Shown one piece after another: positions 48,595-57,072 of a DNA stretch of 64,000 nucleotides. The notes under the pieces were generated by a model. It saw only the letters and a list, made by a program, of their open reading frames with translations, had not been told where the DNA came from and did no database searches. A program made the translations under genes and the position numbers. Where the stretch lies: NCBI GenBank assembly GCA_027494035.1, contig JAOSJQ010000001.1:3348001-3412000 (forward strand), read 5' to 3'. Source of the DNA: UTCFX2 sp002050125. Lineage in GTDB: Bacteria > Chloroflexota > Anaerolineae > Anaerolineales > UBA4823. How positions within the stretch are numbered: position 1 is the stretch's first letter; the number at the start of each line of letters is the position of its first letter.

Positions 48595-51012
48595 TTACAC
48601 GAAATTCTCCTCGTCCATTTGACTTTCCTGATCGGGGACAGCCGGCAATAGAATGCTGAAAACTGAACCCTGACCTGGGTCGCTATCCACCCAGGTGCGC
48701 CCGCCAAGTACTTCGACCAGCGTCTTGATCCTGACGAAATCAATCTCGCTGCTGCCAAGGCCGCGCAATTGGGATGCTCCCGGTCTGGGGTTAAACACCA
48801 ACGGCAAATCTTCTAGCGGAATGCCCGGCCCTTTATCTGAAATCTGGATTAAAACAAAATCTTTTTCCTGATCGCTGCCCTCCAACCAGGCGTTCACGCT
48901 CACTTCTCCGCCTTCCGGGTTTGCAGTTGCGGCATTGCGTAAAAGCTGGATCAGGATCTTGCGCAACGCCTCGCGATCAGATTGGATGATGAGCGGTTTG
49001 TCCGGCAATCGCGTGCGTAAAACCAGGCGGCGAAGCTGGAATAAACTATCCGCTTCCCTCAAGGCATCTTGGATAACCGACCGCAGATCGATTTCCTGAT
49101 AATCCACACGGGTTGGATCCGATTCGGTCATAGAGACTTGAAGGAGTTCGTCGAGCAAGCGCCCAAATCTTTTGGTAGATAATTTAATGCGATCCAAAAA
49201 TTTGCGCTGGTTTGATCCAAGAATTCCAGTCGATTCGCCCAGCAACAGATCCGTATATCCAATAATGGATGAAAGCGGCTGGCGCAGTTCCTCCGCCAGC
49301 GAGACGATATTATTCAACTGAGGATTAGACGGTTCCGCATGAGAAGGCGCGAACTCCAGCGTAGTCAAACGCGATTCGGTGTCGGTCAAAGCCGTCCGCA
49401 ATAAGGAGATCTCTTCCAGAGCGAGCCGGAGTTCCCCGGTCAGTGGACCAATTCTCTTTCCAGAGCTTTGCTGAGCCTGCTCAAGGTGATCTCGCAGACG
49501 CTCATTTTCTTCCTTGAGTTCAGCAATTATTTGCTGGAACTCTGCGTGTTCCGCGACCATGCCGGTCATTTGTACTAATTGTGCCCGATCTTGACCCGAC
49601 CGTTCTTGCAATGCAGCAAGCTGATCGCGCAATTTCCGCTCTTCTAAATAAACCAGTTGAGCTTGGTCTTGCACCCGCCGGGCAGCCTGGCGGGTGTTAT
49701 CCAGCTCATTGCGCATTTTATGGGATTGCTGCGTATGCTGTAGAAATTGGACCAAGAATTTTGTCAGGCTTCCGATCAGCGATTGTTCATCCATGCTCCA
49801 ATCATTTTGCAGATCAACCGAGATCAATATTGCCGATTGGAGCGGTTTTCCTTCCGAATTGAGGACTGGAACAAACAGCATTGCCCCGTCCTGGTCGAGT
49901 CCATATAAGCGGTTCAGGCTCAACCGGTCGGGCGAGGCGCTGGAAGCCGGCAGCCGTCGAATCCGGCCCATTTTTGTGCACGACGTAAGGATAGGAAACG
50001 AGCGTCCATCCACCAGCGCCGATTCCATGTAGCGCCCGGCGGTTTTATCCAACCCACATAATATTTGCATATTTCCATTCTCGTCTGGCGGCGAGACGAG
50101 GAAAACATGATCGGCTTTGCCAGTTTGCGCCAAAATGGAAACCAATTTTCGGCAAACCTGTCGGGGTTCGTTATCTTCGATCAAACTCAACATCGAGGCT
50201 AGGATTTGATAGTCCACCCCAAGACCTTGTCCGGGTCGGTGATCCATCCCCTGATCGCCTTCCTCGAGCAGAGTTTTACTCTCTGCGGACTGATCCGTAA
50301 CATCCTGCTTACTGCTCTCGAAGTGAAAAACTCGCTGTGGAAGCTGCAGCAAAAACGGAAAAGCTGCCATCTGGATCAATCGTAAAACATACGGATAATC
50401 GCCAGGGTAAGGGACCAAGATAAGATGGAGAATGTGTCCCGCAGCCATTAAGAGCAGCATAGACAGCCCGTACCCCCAGCCAACCGGACGATTGATCAGC
50501 AACAGCAGCAACCCCGCGCCGATCAATACCAGGGCGGCAATTTGAAAATTCAAATCGACGGCTGATCCGTTCAATGGGGTTTCTGAAATCCCGAGTTCGA
50601 CGCTGACACGCAGCCACCACAAGGCGCCGAACAGACTTCCGATCAAGGTTAAAAATCCAACAATCAGCGACGCTGCATCTCCAACCGGATTGCTCTCAGC
50701 AAAACCCCAAAGCCAGATAATCGCAACTAACATTAACAAAGCAGCCCCCCGGTCTAAAAGGGGCAGCCAGGCTTCTTTCGCAACCAATCCCTGCCATGCC
50801 AAACCTGAGTACACAAATAACGCGATCTGCAAGAAGAGTAAAAACGATAAGCCAAGAATTTCGCGCCGTTTAATCCCAAGCGGAATCAGGTTGCGGGGAG
50901 CCAACGTGAATTGCAAGGCGCCTACAATCGAAAACGCCAGAACCAGGTGATAGGTCATGCTCCCCGCTTCCGTGGAAAGCAAGCCTAATATCTGCTCAAA
51001 AAGCCACGCCAT
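48595..51012 (-). CDS. Histidine-kinase-like sensor lacking the phospho-accepting His
   Basis: An 805-residue protein. About seven membrane segments (residues 15-230) precede a GAF-like sensor domain (about 265-410: LASMLSLIEDNEPRQVCRKL), a long coiled coil (about 420-550), then HisKA-like and HATPase domains (about 560-800). The H-box reads SLAEELRQPLSSIIGY; E574 stands where ATP-dependent kinases have His (SHELRTPL). The ATP site is kept: LIQLLRNAATANPEG (N box), SDKGPGIPLED (G1) and GLGSSEIDF. So ATP binding is likely, but autophosphorylation on the normal His is not. No response regulator nearby. Confidence 0.85.
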   Translation of the reverse strand: MAWLFEQILGLLSTEAGSMTYHLVLAFSIVGALQFTLAPRNLIPLGIKRREILGLSFLLFLQIALFVYSGLAWQGLVAKEAWLPLLDRGAALLMLVAIIWLWGFAESNPVGDAASLIVGFLTLIGSLFGALWWLRVSVELGISETPLNGSAVDLNFQIAALVLIGAGLLLLLINRPVGWGYGLSMLLLMAAGHILHLILVPYPGDYPYVLRLIQMAAFPFLLQLPQRVFHFESSKQDVTDQSAESKTLLEEGDQGMDHRPGQGLGVDYQILASMLSLIEDNEPRQVCRKLVSILAQTGKADHVFLVSPPDENGNMQILCGLDKTAGRYMESALVDGRSFPILTSCTKMGRIRRLPASSASPDRLSLNRLYGLDQDGAMLFVPVLNSEGKPLQSAILISVDLQNDWSMDEQSLIGSLTKFLVQFLQHTQQSHKMRNELDNTRQAARRVQDQAQLVYLEERKLRDQLAALQERSGQDRAQLVQMTGMVAEHAEFQQIIAELKEENERLRDHLEQAQQSSGKRIGPLTGELRLALEEISLLRTALTDTESRLTTLEFAPSHAEPSNPQLNNIVSLAEELRQPLSSIIGYTDLLLGESTGILGSNQRKFLDRIKLSTKRFGRLLDELLQVSMTESDPTRVDYQEIDLRSVIQDALREADSLFQLRRLVLRTRLPDKPLIIQSDREALRKILIQLLRNAATANPEGGEVSVNAWLEGSDQEKDFVLIQISDKGPGIPLEDLPLVFNPRPGASQLRGLGSSEIDFVRIKTLVEVLGGRTWVDSDPGQGSVFSILLPAVPDQESQMDEENFV

Positions 51013-51085
51013 ATCTCATTGTCCCTTAATTTTCCCTTGATTATAGCACGACCGTTCCGTCTACCAGGCAGATAATAAAACCAGG

Positions 51086-51115
51086 TTGACAAAAAGAGAT
51101 TTATCCAGGTAAAAT
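51086..51115 (+). promoter_or_regulatory. Promoter of tRNA-Leu
   Basis: TTGACA (51086-51091), 18-bp spacer, TAAAAT (51110-51115), 48 bp upstream of the tRNA. Confidence 0.7.
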
Positions 51116-51163
51116 ACGGTGCGCACAAGCTAGTAAGCAGATTTGTGCAACTACTGTGCCGAT

Positions 51164-51247
<84 letters not shown>

Positions 51248-51339
51248 CAGCGAAGATTAAAACGCTTCGGATTTAACCTCGAAAGGGTCCTGAGGCGCAA
51301 ATCAGCTAAAGCTGAGAGCAAGTCAGACGGAAACGGTAT

Positions 51340-51370
51340 AGCGGAACTGCAGCAGAGTGGTTCCGCTTTC
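51340..51370 (+). terminator. Possible terminator after tRNA-Leu
   Basis: AGCGGAAC (51340-51347) pairs with GTTCCGCT (51360-51367) over 12 nt, followed by TT. The T-run is short, so the call is tentative. The rest of 51248-51498 shows no gene. Confidence 0.35.
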
Positions 51371-51498
51371 CGATTCTGCAGCGCCAGCGCCCTCGTCCGC
51401 CATAAAATTGCTGGCATGAAAAATGTACCTCACGAAATGATGAAAGAGGCTTGCCTATCGAACCAGGATTTGGTAATATAGAACGCGGAGGAACGATT

Positions 51499-51861
51499 AT
51501 GCGAAATGTCGCTATCGTAATCATCCTGGTAATTTTGGCTTTTTTGGTTTTAGATTTTAATACTCGAACCGCAGAGTTGAGCCGCTTGCGATCTGAGCAC
51601 GAGCGGGTAAACATAGAGCACGAGGCGAAAATTCAGACCATATCGGCTTTGGAAGAAAAAATCGCTTATGCCACATCTGAAGCTGCGGTTAACCAATGGG
51701 CTTATGAAAACCACCGCATCCGACCGGGCGACATCCCGGTGGTGCCGGTAGAAAACGCAGTCGCGACCGCTCTGCCCACCCCCCGCCCAGTCGCTACCCA
51801 AGCCCAAATAAGCAATCTTGATCGCTGGTTATTGTTATTTTTCGATCCAGAAAAACCATGA
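51499..51861 (+). CDS. Septum-formation initiator-like (DivIC/FtsB/FtsL) protein
   Basis: About 120 residues from ATG 51499 (GGAGGA 7 bp upstream). One N-terminal membrane helix (NVAIVIILVILAFLVLDF) is followed by a coiled coil (ELSRLRSEHERVNIEHEAKIQTISALEEKIAYATS split over about 28-65), then a 'NQWAYENHRIRPGDIPVVPV' segment. This layout and the RxGD-like ending match FtsB/DivIC family divisome proteins. A Pro-rich C-tail is added. Confidence 0.78.
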   Translation: MRNVAIVIILVILAFLVLDFNTRTAELSRLRSEHERVNIEHEAKIQTISALEEKIAYATSEAAVNQWAYENHRIRPGDIPVVPVENAVATALPTPRPVATQAQISNLDRWLLLFFDPEKP

Positions 51862-51870
51862 GGCGATCAC

Positions 51871-51899
51871 TTGACGCAGGTAATTGCCCGTGATAGAAT
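51871..51899 (+). promoter_or_regulatory. Promoter of the initiator tRNA
   Basis: TTGACG (51871-51876), 17-bp spacer, TAGAAT (51894-51899), 47 bp ahead of the tRNA. Confidence 0.65.
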
Positions 51900-51946
51900 A
51901 ACGTCCGCCCTGGGGGTCGGCAGACTGACCCCTGGACAACATACGA

Positions 51947-52018
51947 TGCGGGGTGGAGCAGTGGCAGCTCGTCGGGCTCATAACCCGAAGGTCCTAGGTT
52001 CGAATCCTAGCCCCGCTA
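51947..52018 (+). tRNA. Initiator tRNA-Met (anticodon CAT)
   Basis: Anticodon stem TCGGG/CCCGA around CTCATAA, with the three G:C pairs diagnostic of initiator tRNA. In the acceptor, bases 2-7 GCGGGG pair with CCCCGC, and position 1 (T) faces T at 72, a non-Watson-Crick end pair as initiators require. T-arm CTAGG TTCGAAT CCTAG, discriminator A; CCA not encoded. The accessory region starts just behind it. Confidence 0.93.
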
Positions 52019-52026
52019 CTCTGAAC

Positions 52027-52060
52027 AAACCATAGCTCGTAAAGCTATGGTTTTTCGTTT
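52027..52060 (+). terminator. Terminator of the initiator tRNA
   Basis: AAACCATAGCT (52027-52037) and AGCTATGGTTT (52043-52053) form an 11-bp stem with a 5-nt loop, followed by TTCGTTTT. Confidence 0.85.
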
Positions 52061-52229
52061 TACCCGACGGACTGCAATCCAGCGAAAGCGCGGCTGGGGA
52101 TGGGATAACTTAGAATACAACCCATCGATTAGAATTTACTTTGACCATGTCATAATAGGTTATAACATTTGGCGCCGCTTCACCAGCAATTAGACCAGCA
52201 GTAGTCCAACTAAAAGCAATTGCCGGAAA

Positions 52230-52665
52230 CGATCTATCCCGTCTGCGGTGGTCTGTGGGGAGGCTTCACCGAAGCCGTGTGGGATGTGAAGTACCTGGGT
52301 TGAAACGCTTTTTCTCCTGCTCGCCAACTGCAAAACGGTCTATGAACTACGCCAACGACCGATGGCAATCTTCAAGTAATATCTTTCCATTAAGCAGGCT
52401 CAAACCAAAATCCGAGCTCTGGATAAGGCGAGTGCACCAGAGCGGGTTGACATGTTTCGACGACTTCATCAATACTATGGAATGTTGATGGGGGAAATCA
52501 CCAATACCATCGTTCATCGCCACAGCAATGGCTTCGTCGAAGGTTTAATCACCGACTCAAAATATTGAAAGACGTTGTTATGGCTTGTTCAACTTGAAAA
52601 ACCTCTTTCAGCGCATTTATCCGGACCTGGGAGGTTATCGCTGTTCACATCGTGACCACCATATA
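52230..52665 (+). pseudogene. Decayed transposase, ISL3-like
   Basis: Fragments in shifting frames spell the C-terminal part of a DDE transposase: FLLLANCKTVYELRQRPMAI, then ERVDMFRRLHQYYGML and TIVHRHSNGFVEGL, then (shifted) NHRLKILKDVVMAC and (shifted again) YGLFNLKNLFQRIYPDLGGY. The order 'NGxxEGLNxRLKxLK...YGxFNxxxLFQRI' is that of ISL3-type transposases. Several frame changes and no clear start: not functional. The stretch 52061-52230 and the short piece up to 52687 show nothing else I can name. Confidence 0.5.
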
Positions 52666-52687
52666 TGGCTGGTTCACGGCAATGCCC

Positions 52688-52695
52688 AATGTGTT
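52688..52695. repeat. 8-bp target duplication, left of IS copy 1
   Basis: AATGTGTT, repeated at 54031-54038 on the other side of copy 1. Confidence 0.8.
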
Positions 52696-52769
52696 GTGAC
52701 TGTTCCAGATTTGGTAAATAAAGTAGGCGCAGGCAGCATAGATGGCAGATGTGCCGAGGATTTGCTCGG

Positions 52770-53384
52770 CTACGCCATCAAGTCCGCCAAACGCAATCCG
52801 CGAGCCAGGTGATTCCCGGCCAAGGCGATCAGGCGACTAACGCCTAGCGCAGAGCGCTCCTGCTTGTAACCGCGCATCGAGCGGTAGCGCTCTTTGATCC
52901 ACCAGCCAATGGCGCGTTCACAAGCGTGGTTGGTACCATCCAAAATCACGTTTCCATATTCATCCTTCCAGTGACGATAGAAAGTCAGGCGCGGCCAGAG
53001 ATTCCAGCGATCCACCAACAGATTACGCATCCGATAAGCCACGTCATATTTCTTACCCTTGCCTGGTTTGCGAGCGTCGGCATAGCGCAGATAGATTTCT
53101 TCCAGGCGGGACTGGTCTTCGGGGCGCCGGGAATGGATCATCTCTTTGAGTGCCGCGAGATCCTCCAAGGCTTGTTCGGGAAGAATGCCAATCGCATCCA
53201 GAGAATGATCCTGTCCAGCACCAATGAGCGCCGAAAGTTCTTCTACCAGCGCATCGGTATTGCGACCTACGTGGCTCTTGCACACCTGCTGCGAACGTCC
53301 GGTCTCATCGCTCACCTTCTTCAGTGCGTCCGCATCATCACTGACCACCACATCCGCATCTACCGCATCCAGGATGGGCTTCAA
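52770..53384 (-). CDS. IS copy 1, transposase catalytic half (orfB)
   Basis: A 204-residue frame that follows orfA in another frame. It carries the second catalytic Asp in VVVSDDADALKKVSDETG, a CKSH pair of the Cys/His type, and the Glu in NHACERAIGWWIKERYRSM. The first Asp is in orfA (GADVTSV), so a fused product is needed for activity. Differs from copy 2 here by one residue: TNHACER against TNNACER. Confidence 0.8.
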   Translation of the reverse strand: MKPILDAVDADVVVSDDADALKKVSDETGRSQQVCKSHVGRNTDALVEELSALIGAGQDHSLDAIGILPEQALEDLAALKEMIHSRRPEDQSRLEEIYLRYADARKPGKGKKYDVAYRMRNLLVDRWNLWPRLTFYRHWKDEYGNVILDGTNHACERAIGWWIKERYRSMRGYKQERSALGVSRLIALAGNHLARGLRLADLMA

Positions 53385-53937
53385 GCCAGGCTTTCAGTTG
53401 TTCGGCATCTTCGCCCGCTAATTCATCGATACTCAACACCATCCCGTTGATCGCATCGACGGCAATTCCCACCGTTACCCACTTCCCGTTACACCGCACG
53501 CTGGTTACATCGGCTCCAACCGCTTTGGTTTTGTATCCACCCAGCAGCTTTTCCCGCTGCATCCCAGGCACTTGTTTGACCACTGCCTGCACGGCTCGAT
53601 ACACGCTCGTTTTTCCAATCCCCATTCCTAGACTGTTCAATACAATTTCCACTGCCCCGTAACTGAGCCCCAGAATGTACAACATCACGGCCATCCCGTT
53701 CACACGCTTCGAAATTTGCTTCTCACTAACGCCTTTCGGATAGACGCGGAAAACATAGCCACACTTTACGCATTCATACCTCCAAGCCGTTACTTCTGGG
53801 TGCTGAGCGTCCACGATTTTCTTGCTCACTTCCTGCCGCGGAATAAACCGCATCCCCTTACAACCTTTTCGATGGCATTTTTTAGGAGTTTCAAATTCGT
53901 TTGGTTCAACTTTTGGTAAAATCAGGTTGAGGCGCAT
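53338..53937 (-). CDS. IS copy 1, transposase N-terminal half (orfA)
   Basis: About 199 residues from ATG 53937 (MRLNLILPKVEPNEF). A Cys4-type zinc finger (CHRKGCKG ... YECVKCGYVF), a helix-turn-helix (YILGLSYGAVEIVLNSLGMG), then the first DDE Asp (KAVGADVTSVRCNG). It overlaps orfB by 47 bp. The matching continuation from ...EQLKAWL into orfB's KPILDAVDADV needs a +1 shift at about 53384. The same shift is present in copy 2. Confidence 0.8.
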   Translation of the reverse strand: MRLNLILPKVEPNEFETPKKCHRKGCKGMRFIPRQEVSKKIVDAQHPEVTAWRYECVKCGYVFRVYPKGVSEKQISKRVNGMAVMLYILGLSYGAVEIVLNSLGMGIGKTSVYRAVQAVVKQVPGMQREKLLGGYKTKAVGADVTSVRCNGKWVTVGIAVDAINGMVLSIDELAGEDAEQLKAWLEAHPGCGRCGCGGQ

Positions 53938-54030
53938 GTAGGTGTGCCTTTCTGTTCGTAGGATGTGGGGCGGTCGGCTAACTGCCTCACATCCATTTAA
54001 CCACGCTTTTACCAGCCTTGGAACGATCAC

Positions 54031-54039
54031 AATGTGTTA
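54031..54039. repeat. Shared 9-bp target between the two IS copies
   Basis: AATGTGTTA. Its first eight bases are the right-hand duplication of copy 1; its last eight (ATGTGTTA) are the left-hand duplication of copy 2. Confidence 0.8.
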
Positions 54040-54113
54040 GTGACTGTTCCAGATTTGGTAAATAAAGTAGGCGCAGGCAGCATAGATGGCAGATGTGCCG
54101 AGGATTTGCTCGG

Positions 54114-54728
54114 CTACGCCATCAAGTCCGCCAAACGCAATCCGCGAGCCAGGTGATTCCCGGCCAAGGCGATCAGGCGACTAACGCCTAGCGCAGAGCG
54201 CTCCTGCTTGTAACCGCGCATCGAGCGGTAGCGCTCTTTGATCCACCAGCCAATGGCGCGTTCACAAGCGTTGTTGGTACCATCCAAAATCACGTTTCCA
54301 TATTCATCCTTCCAGTGACGATAGAAAGTCAGGCGCGGCCAGAGATTCCAGCGATCCACCAACAGATTACGCATCCGATAAGCCACGTCATATTTCTTAC
54401 CCTTGCCTGGTTTGCGAGCGTCGGCATAGCGCAGATAGATTTCTTCCAGGCGGGACTGGTCTTCGGGGCGCCGGGAATGGATCATCTCTTTGAGTGCCGC
54501 GAGATCCTCCAAGGCTTGTTCGGGAAGAATGCCAATCGCATCCAGAGAATGATCCTGTCCAGCACCAATGAGCGCCGAAAGTTCTTCTACCAGCGCATCG
54601 GTATTGCGACCTACGTGGCTCTTGCACACCTGCTGCGAACGTCCGGTCTCATCGCTCACCTTCTTCAGTGCGTCCGCATCATCACTGACCACCACATCCG
54701 CATCTACCGCATCCAGGATGGGCTTCAA
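54114..54728 (-). CDS. IS copy 2, transposase catalytic half (orfB)
   Basis: Same 204-residue frame as in copy 1, with TNNACERAIG at the catalytic Glu, which is the more usual NN before E in DDE enzymes. Confidence 0.8.
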   Translation of the reverse strand: MKPILDAVDADVVVSDDADALKKVSDETGRSQQVCKSHVGRNTDALVEELSALIGAGQDHSLDAIGILPEQALEDLAALKEMIHSRRPEDQSRLEEIYLRYADARKPGKGKKYDVAYRMRNLLVDRWNLWPRLTFYRHWKDEYGNVILDGTNNACERAIGWWIKERYRSMRGYKQERSALGVSRLIALAGNHLARGLRLADLMA

Positions 54729-55281
54729 GCCAGGCTTTCAGTTGTTCGGCATCTTCGCCCGCTAATTCATCGATACTCAACACCATCCCGTTGATCGCAT
54801 CGACGGCAATTCCCACCGTTACCCACTTCCCGTTACACCGCACGCTGGTTACATCGGCTCCAACCGCTTTGGTTTTGTATCCACCCAGCAGCTTTTCCCG
54901 CTGCATCCCAGGCACTTGTTTGACCACTGCCTGCACGGCTCGATACACGCTCGTTTTTCCAATCCCCATTCCTAGACTGTTCAATACAATTTCCACTGCC
55001 CCGTAACTGAGCCCCAGAATGTACAACATCACGGCCATCCCGTTCACACGCTTCGAAATTTGCTTCTCACTAACGACTTTCGGATAGACGCGGAAAACAT
55101 AGCCACACTTTACGCATTCATACCTCCAAGCCGTTACTTCTGGGTGCTGAGCGTCCACGATTTTCTTGCTCACTTCCTGCCGCGGAATAAACCGCATCCC
55201 CTTACAACCTTTTCGATGGCATTTTTTAGGAGTTTCAAATTCGTTTGGTTCAACTTTTGGTAAAATCAGGTTGAGGCGCAT
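54682..55281 (-). CDS. IS copy 2, transposase N-terminal half (orfA)
   Basis: Same as copy 1 from ATG 55281, except YPKVVSEKQ where copy 1 has YPKGVSEKQ. Overlap and frame relation to orfB are identical. Confidence 0.8.
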   Translation of the reverse strand: MRLNLILPKVEPNEFETPKKCHRKGCKGMRFIPRQEVSKKIVDAQHPEVTAWRYECVKCGYVFRVYPKVVSEKQISKRVNGMAVMLYILGLSYGAVEIVLNSLGMGIGKTSVYRAVQAVVKQVPGMQREKLLGGYKTKAVGADVTSVRCNGKWVTVGIAVDAINGMVLSIDELAGEDAEQLKAWLEAHPGCGRCGCGGQ

Positions 55282-55374
55282 GTAGGTGTGCCTTTCTGTT
55301 CGTAGGATGTGGGGCGGTCGGCTAACTGCCTCACATCCATTTAACCACGCTTTTACCAGCCTTGGAACGATCAC

Positions 55375-55382
55375 ATGTGTTA
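55375..55382. repeat. 8-bp target duplication, right of IS copy 2
   Basis: ATGTGTTA. The joined empty site would read CCC-AATGTGTTA-TTGAAT. The following 220 bp to 55605 contain a short open stretch (RIIKVNNLRPGSKIYPINRK, about 55402-55575) that may be the tail of a lost gene; nothing else is recognisable. Confidence 0.8.
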
Positions 55383-55605
55383 TTGAATATAGACGAAAGA
55401 TGGTAGAATTATCAAGGTTAATAATCTTCGCCCAGGGTCCAAAATTTATCCGATCAACCGTAAACGCAAGGATGAAGCTGATCAAACTGAGCTTTCCGGG
55501 TTGTTGAACTTACTAATTGATCTGAGCATGGTGATTCTAAGCGTTGAGCGCATAGAAGTGAGTGAAACAATCGAGTAATCACACCGCTGAAAGATAGCTT
55601 ACCCC

Positions 55606-57024
55606 TTGAGCGTTTCTCCCACCCTCCCTGTTCTTCACTCCGACGCCCCGCCAGCCTTCCATCTCTTAGCGAAACCGACCGGCGCTGCTTGTAACCTGGA
55701 TTGCGCCTATTGCTTCTTCCTGGATAAGGCGGCGCTTTATCCAAATAGTAAATTCCGCATGAGTGAAACAATGCTGGAACAATACATTCGCCAGCTCATC
55801 GAATCTCACCAGACAGACACGGTGAACATCGCTTGGCAGGGGGGTGAACCAACGCTAATGGGGCTTGATTTTTACCGGCGGGCAATGGCGCTGGCAGAGA
55901 AATACCGCCGCCCTGGTATGCGCTTTCTCCACACCATGCAAACGAATGGCACACTGCTAGATGACGAATGGGCAGCGTTTTTTAAAGAGCACGACTTCCT
56001 CATGGGCATCAGCATTGATGGACCGCGCGAACTGCATGACATCTATCGAGTGGATAAAGGCGGCAAGCCAACCTTTGACAGAGTGATGCGTGGCTTGCAG
56101 TTTTTACAGAAGCATGGCGTCGAGTACAACGTGCTGACGACGGTCAACCGCGTCAATGGGGATTATCCATTGAAGATATATCACTTTCTGCGTGATGAGG
56201 TCGGTGCAGACTGGATGCAGTTTATCCCTGTGGTCGAACGGATCAATACCGATGGACTAAGTCTTTACCAGCAGGGGACGACCGTTTCGGAACGCTCAGT
56301 GCTCCCAGATCAGTTCGGTCGTTTCCTGAGCGCTATATTTGACGAGTGGGTGCGGCACGATGTGGGCAGCATCTTCGTACAAACCTTCGAGGCGACCCTT
56401 CGCAACTGGTTGGGCATGTCGACTTCGGGTATGTGTGTCTTCAACGAAACCTGCGGCACGGGTTTGGCGATCGAACACAACGGCGACCTCTACTCGTGCG
56501 ACCATTTTGTCGAACCAAACTACTTATTGGGCAACATTGAACAAACCCACATGATCGCGCTAGTCGCCTCTCCAAAACAGCTTAAATTCGGTCAGGATAA
56601 ACGCAATAGCTTACCGCGTTACTGCCTGGATTGCGATGTGCGCTTTGCCTGCCACGGAGAATGTCCAAAGAATCGCTTTATCTTGACACCGGATGGCGAA
56701 CCGGGTCTCAACTATCTGTGTGCTGGATTCAAAGATTTTTTCTATCACGCCAGTTTTCCCATGAAGATCATGTCCGGTCTGATGCGGCGTGGTCGCGAGG
56801 CAAAGGAGGTAATGGAGGTTCTGGATCGAGCCTTTGAAGGTGTGCACCGCTTGGATCCTTGCCCATGTGGCAGTGGGCGCAAATACAGGGAATGTCATGG
56901 GCGCCCGCCTGTCAAGGCGGGTGAACCATCCTGGCGCTCTCCGCAGGGTCGATCCACGATCAGACGAGAGAGATTGAATGACTCGCAAGTAGATTCGTTT
57001 CCTCAGGTCTTCGACGATAACTAA
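55606..57024 (+). CDS. Anaerobic sulfatase-maturating enzyme (radical SAM/SPASM) with SEC-C tail
   Basis: A 472-residue radical SAM enzyme that oxidises a sulfatase active-site Cys to formylglycine without oxygen. The 4Fe-4S/SAM motif CNLDCAYC is at about 29-36, GGEPTLMGL follows, and SPASM auxiliary-cluster cysteines appear late (CGTGLAIEHNGDLYSCDHF, CLDCDVRFACHGECPKNRF, LNYLCAGFKDFF). An added SEC-C zinc motif (DPCPCGSGRKYRECHG) lies at about 428-443. The TTG start at 55606 is uncertain; no ATG or ribosome site is obvious. The sulfatase gene follows 48 bp downstream. Confidence 0.93.
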   Translation: MSVSPTLPVLHSDAPPAFHLLAKPTGAACNLDCAYCFFLDKAALYPNSKFRMSETMLEQYIRQLIESHQTDTVNIAWQGGEPTLMGLDFYRRAMALAEKYRRPGMRFLHTMQTNGTLLDDEWAAFFKEHDFLMGISIDGPRELHDIYRVDKGGKPTFDRVMRGLQFLQKHGVEYNVLTTVNRVNGDYPLKIYHFLRDEVGADWMQFIPVVERINTDGLSLYQQGTTVSERSVLPDQFGRFLSAIFDEWVRHDVGSIFVQTFEATLRNWLGMSTSGMCVFNETCGTGLAIEHNGDLYSCDHFVEPNYLLGNIEQTHMIALVASPKQLKFGQDKRNSLPRYCLDCDVRFACHGECPKNRFILTPDGEPGLNYLCAGFKDFFYHASFPMKIMSGLMRRGREAKEVMEVLDRAFEGVHRLDPCPCGSGRKYRECHGRPPVKAGEPSWRSPQGRSTIRRERLNDSQVDSFPQVFDDN

Positions 57025-57072
57025 GCGATTTGTCTTTTAGTTCAAATCCCGATTTCAAAAGGAGCAAAGATT

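Larger units (their letters stand above)
52696..54030 (-). mobile_element. Insertion sequence, copy 1 (1335 bp)
   Basis: Imperfect terminal inverted repeats: left GTGACTGTTCCAGATTTGG and right (complement) GTGATCGTTCCAAGGCTGG, both followed by TAAA; 17 of the first 23 bases match. Flanked by 8-bp direct repeats AATGTGTT. Encodes two overlapping frames on the minus strand: a zinc-finger/helix-turn-helix protein and a DDE catalytic protein. That layout, ends starting GTGA and an 8-bp duplication recall the IS1 family, but the element is longer than IS1 and I cannot assign the family from memory alone. Confidence 0.88.
54040..55374 (-). mobile_element. Insertion sequence, copy 2 (1335 bp)
   Basis: Same length, orientation and ends as copy 1; by eye only two base differences change the proteins (52928/54272 and one near 53730/55074). 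Flanked by ATGTGTTA (54032-54039 and 55375-55382). The insertion point is one base away from that of copy 1. Confidence 0.88.

Noticed and set aside
51947..52018. Initiator tRNA as attachment site for an island
   Set aside because: No repeat of the tRNA 3' end is seen in the following 12 kb and no integrase gene is present.
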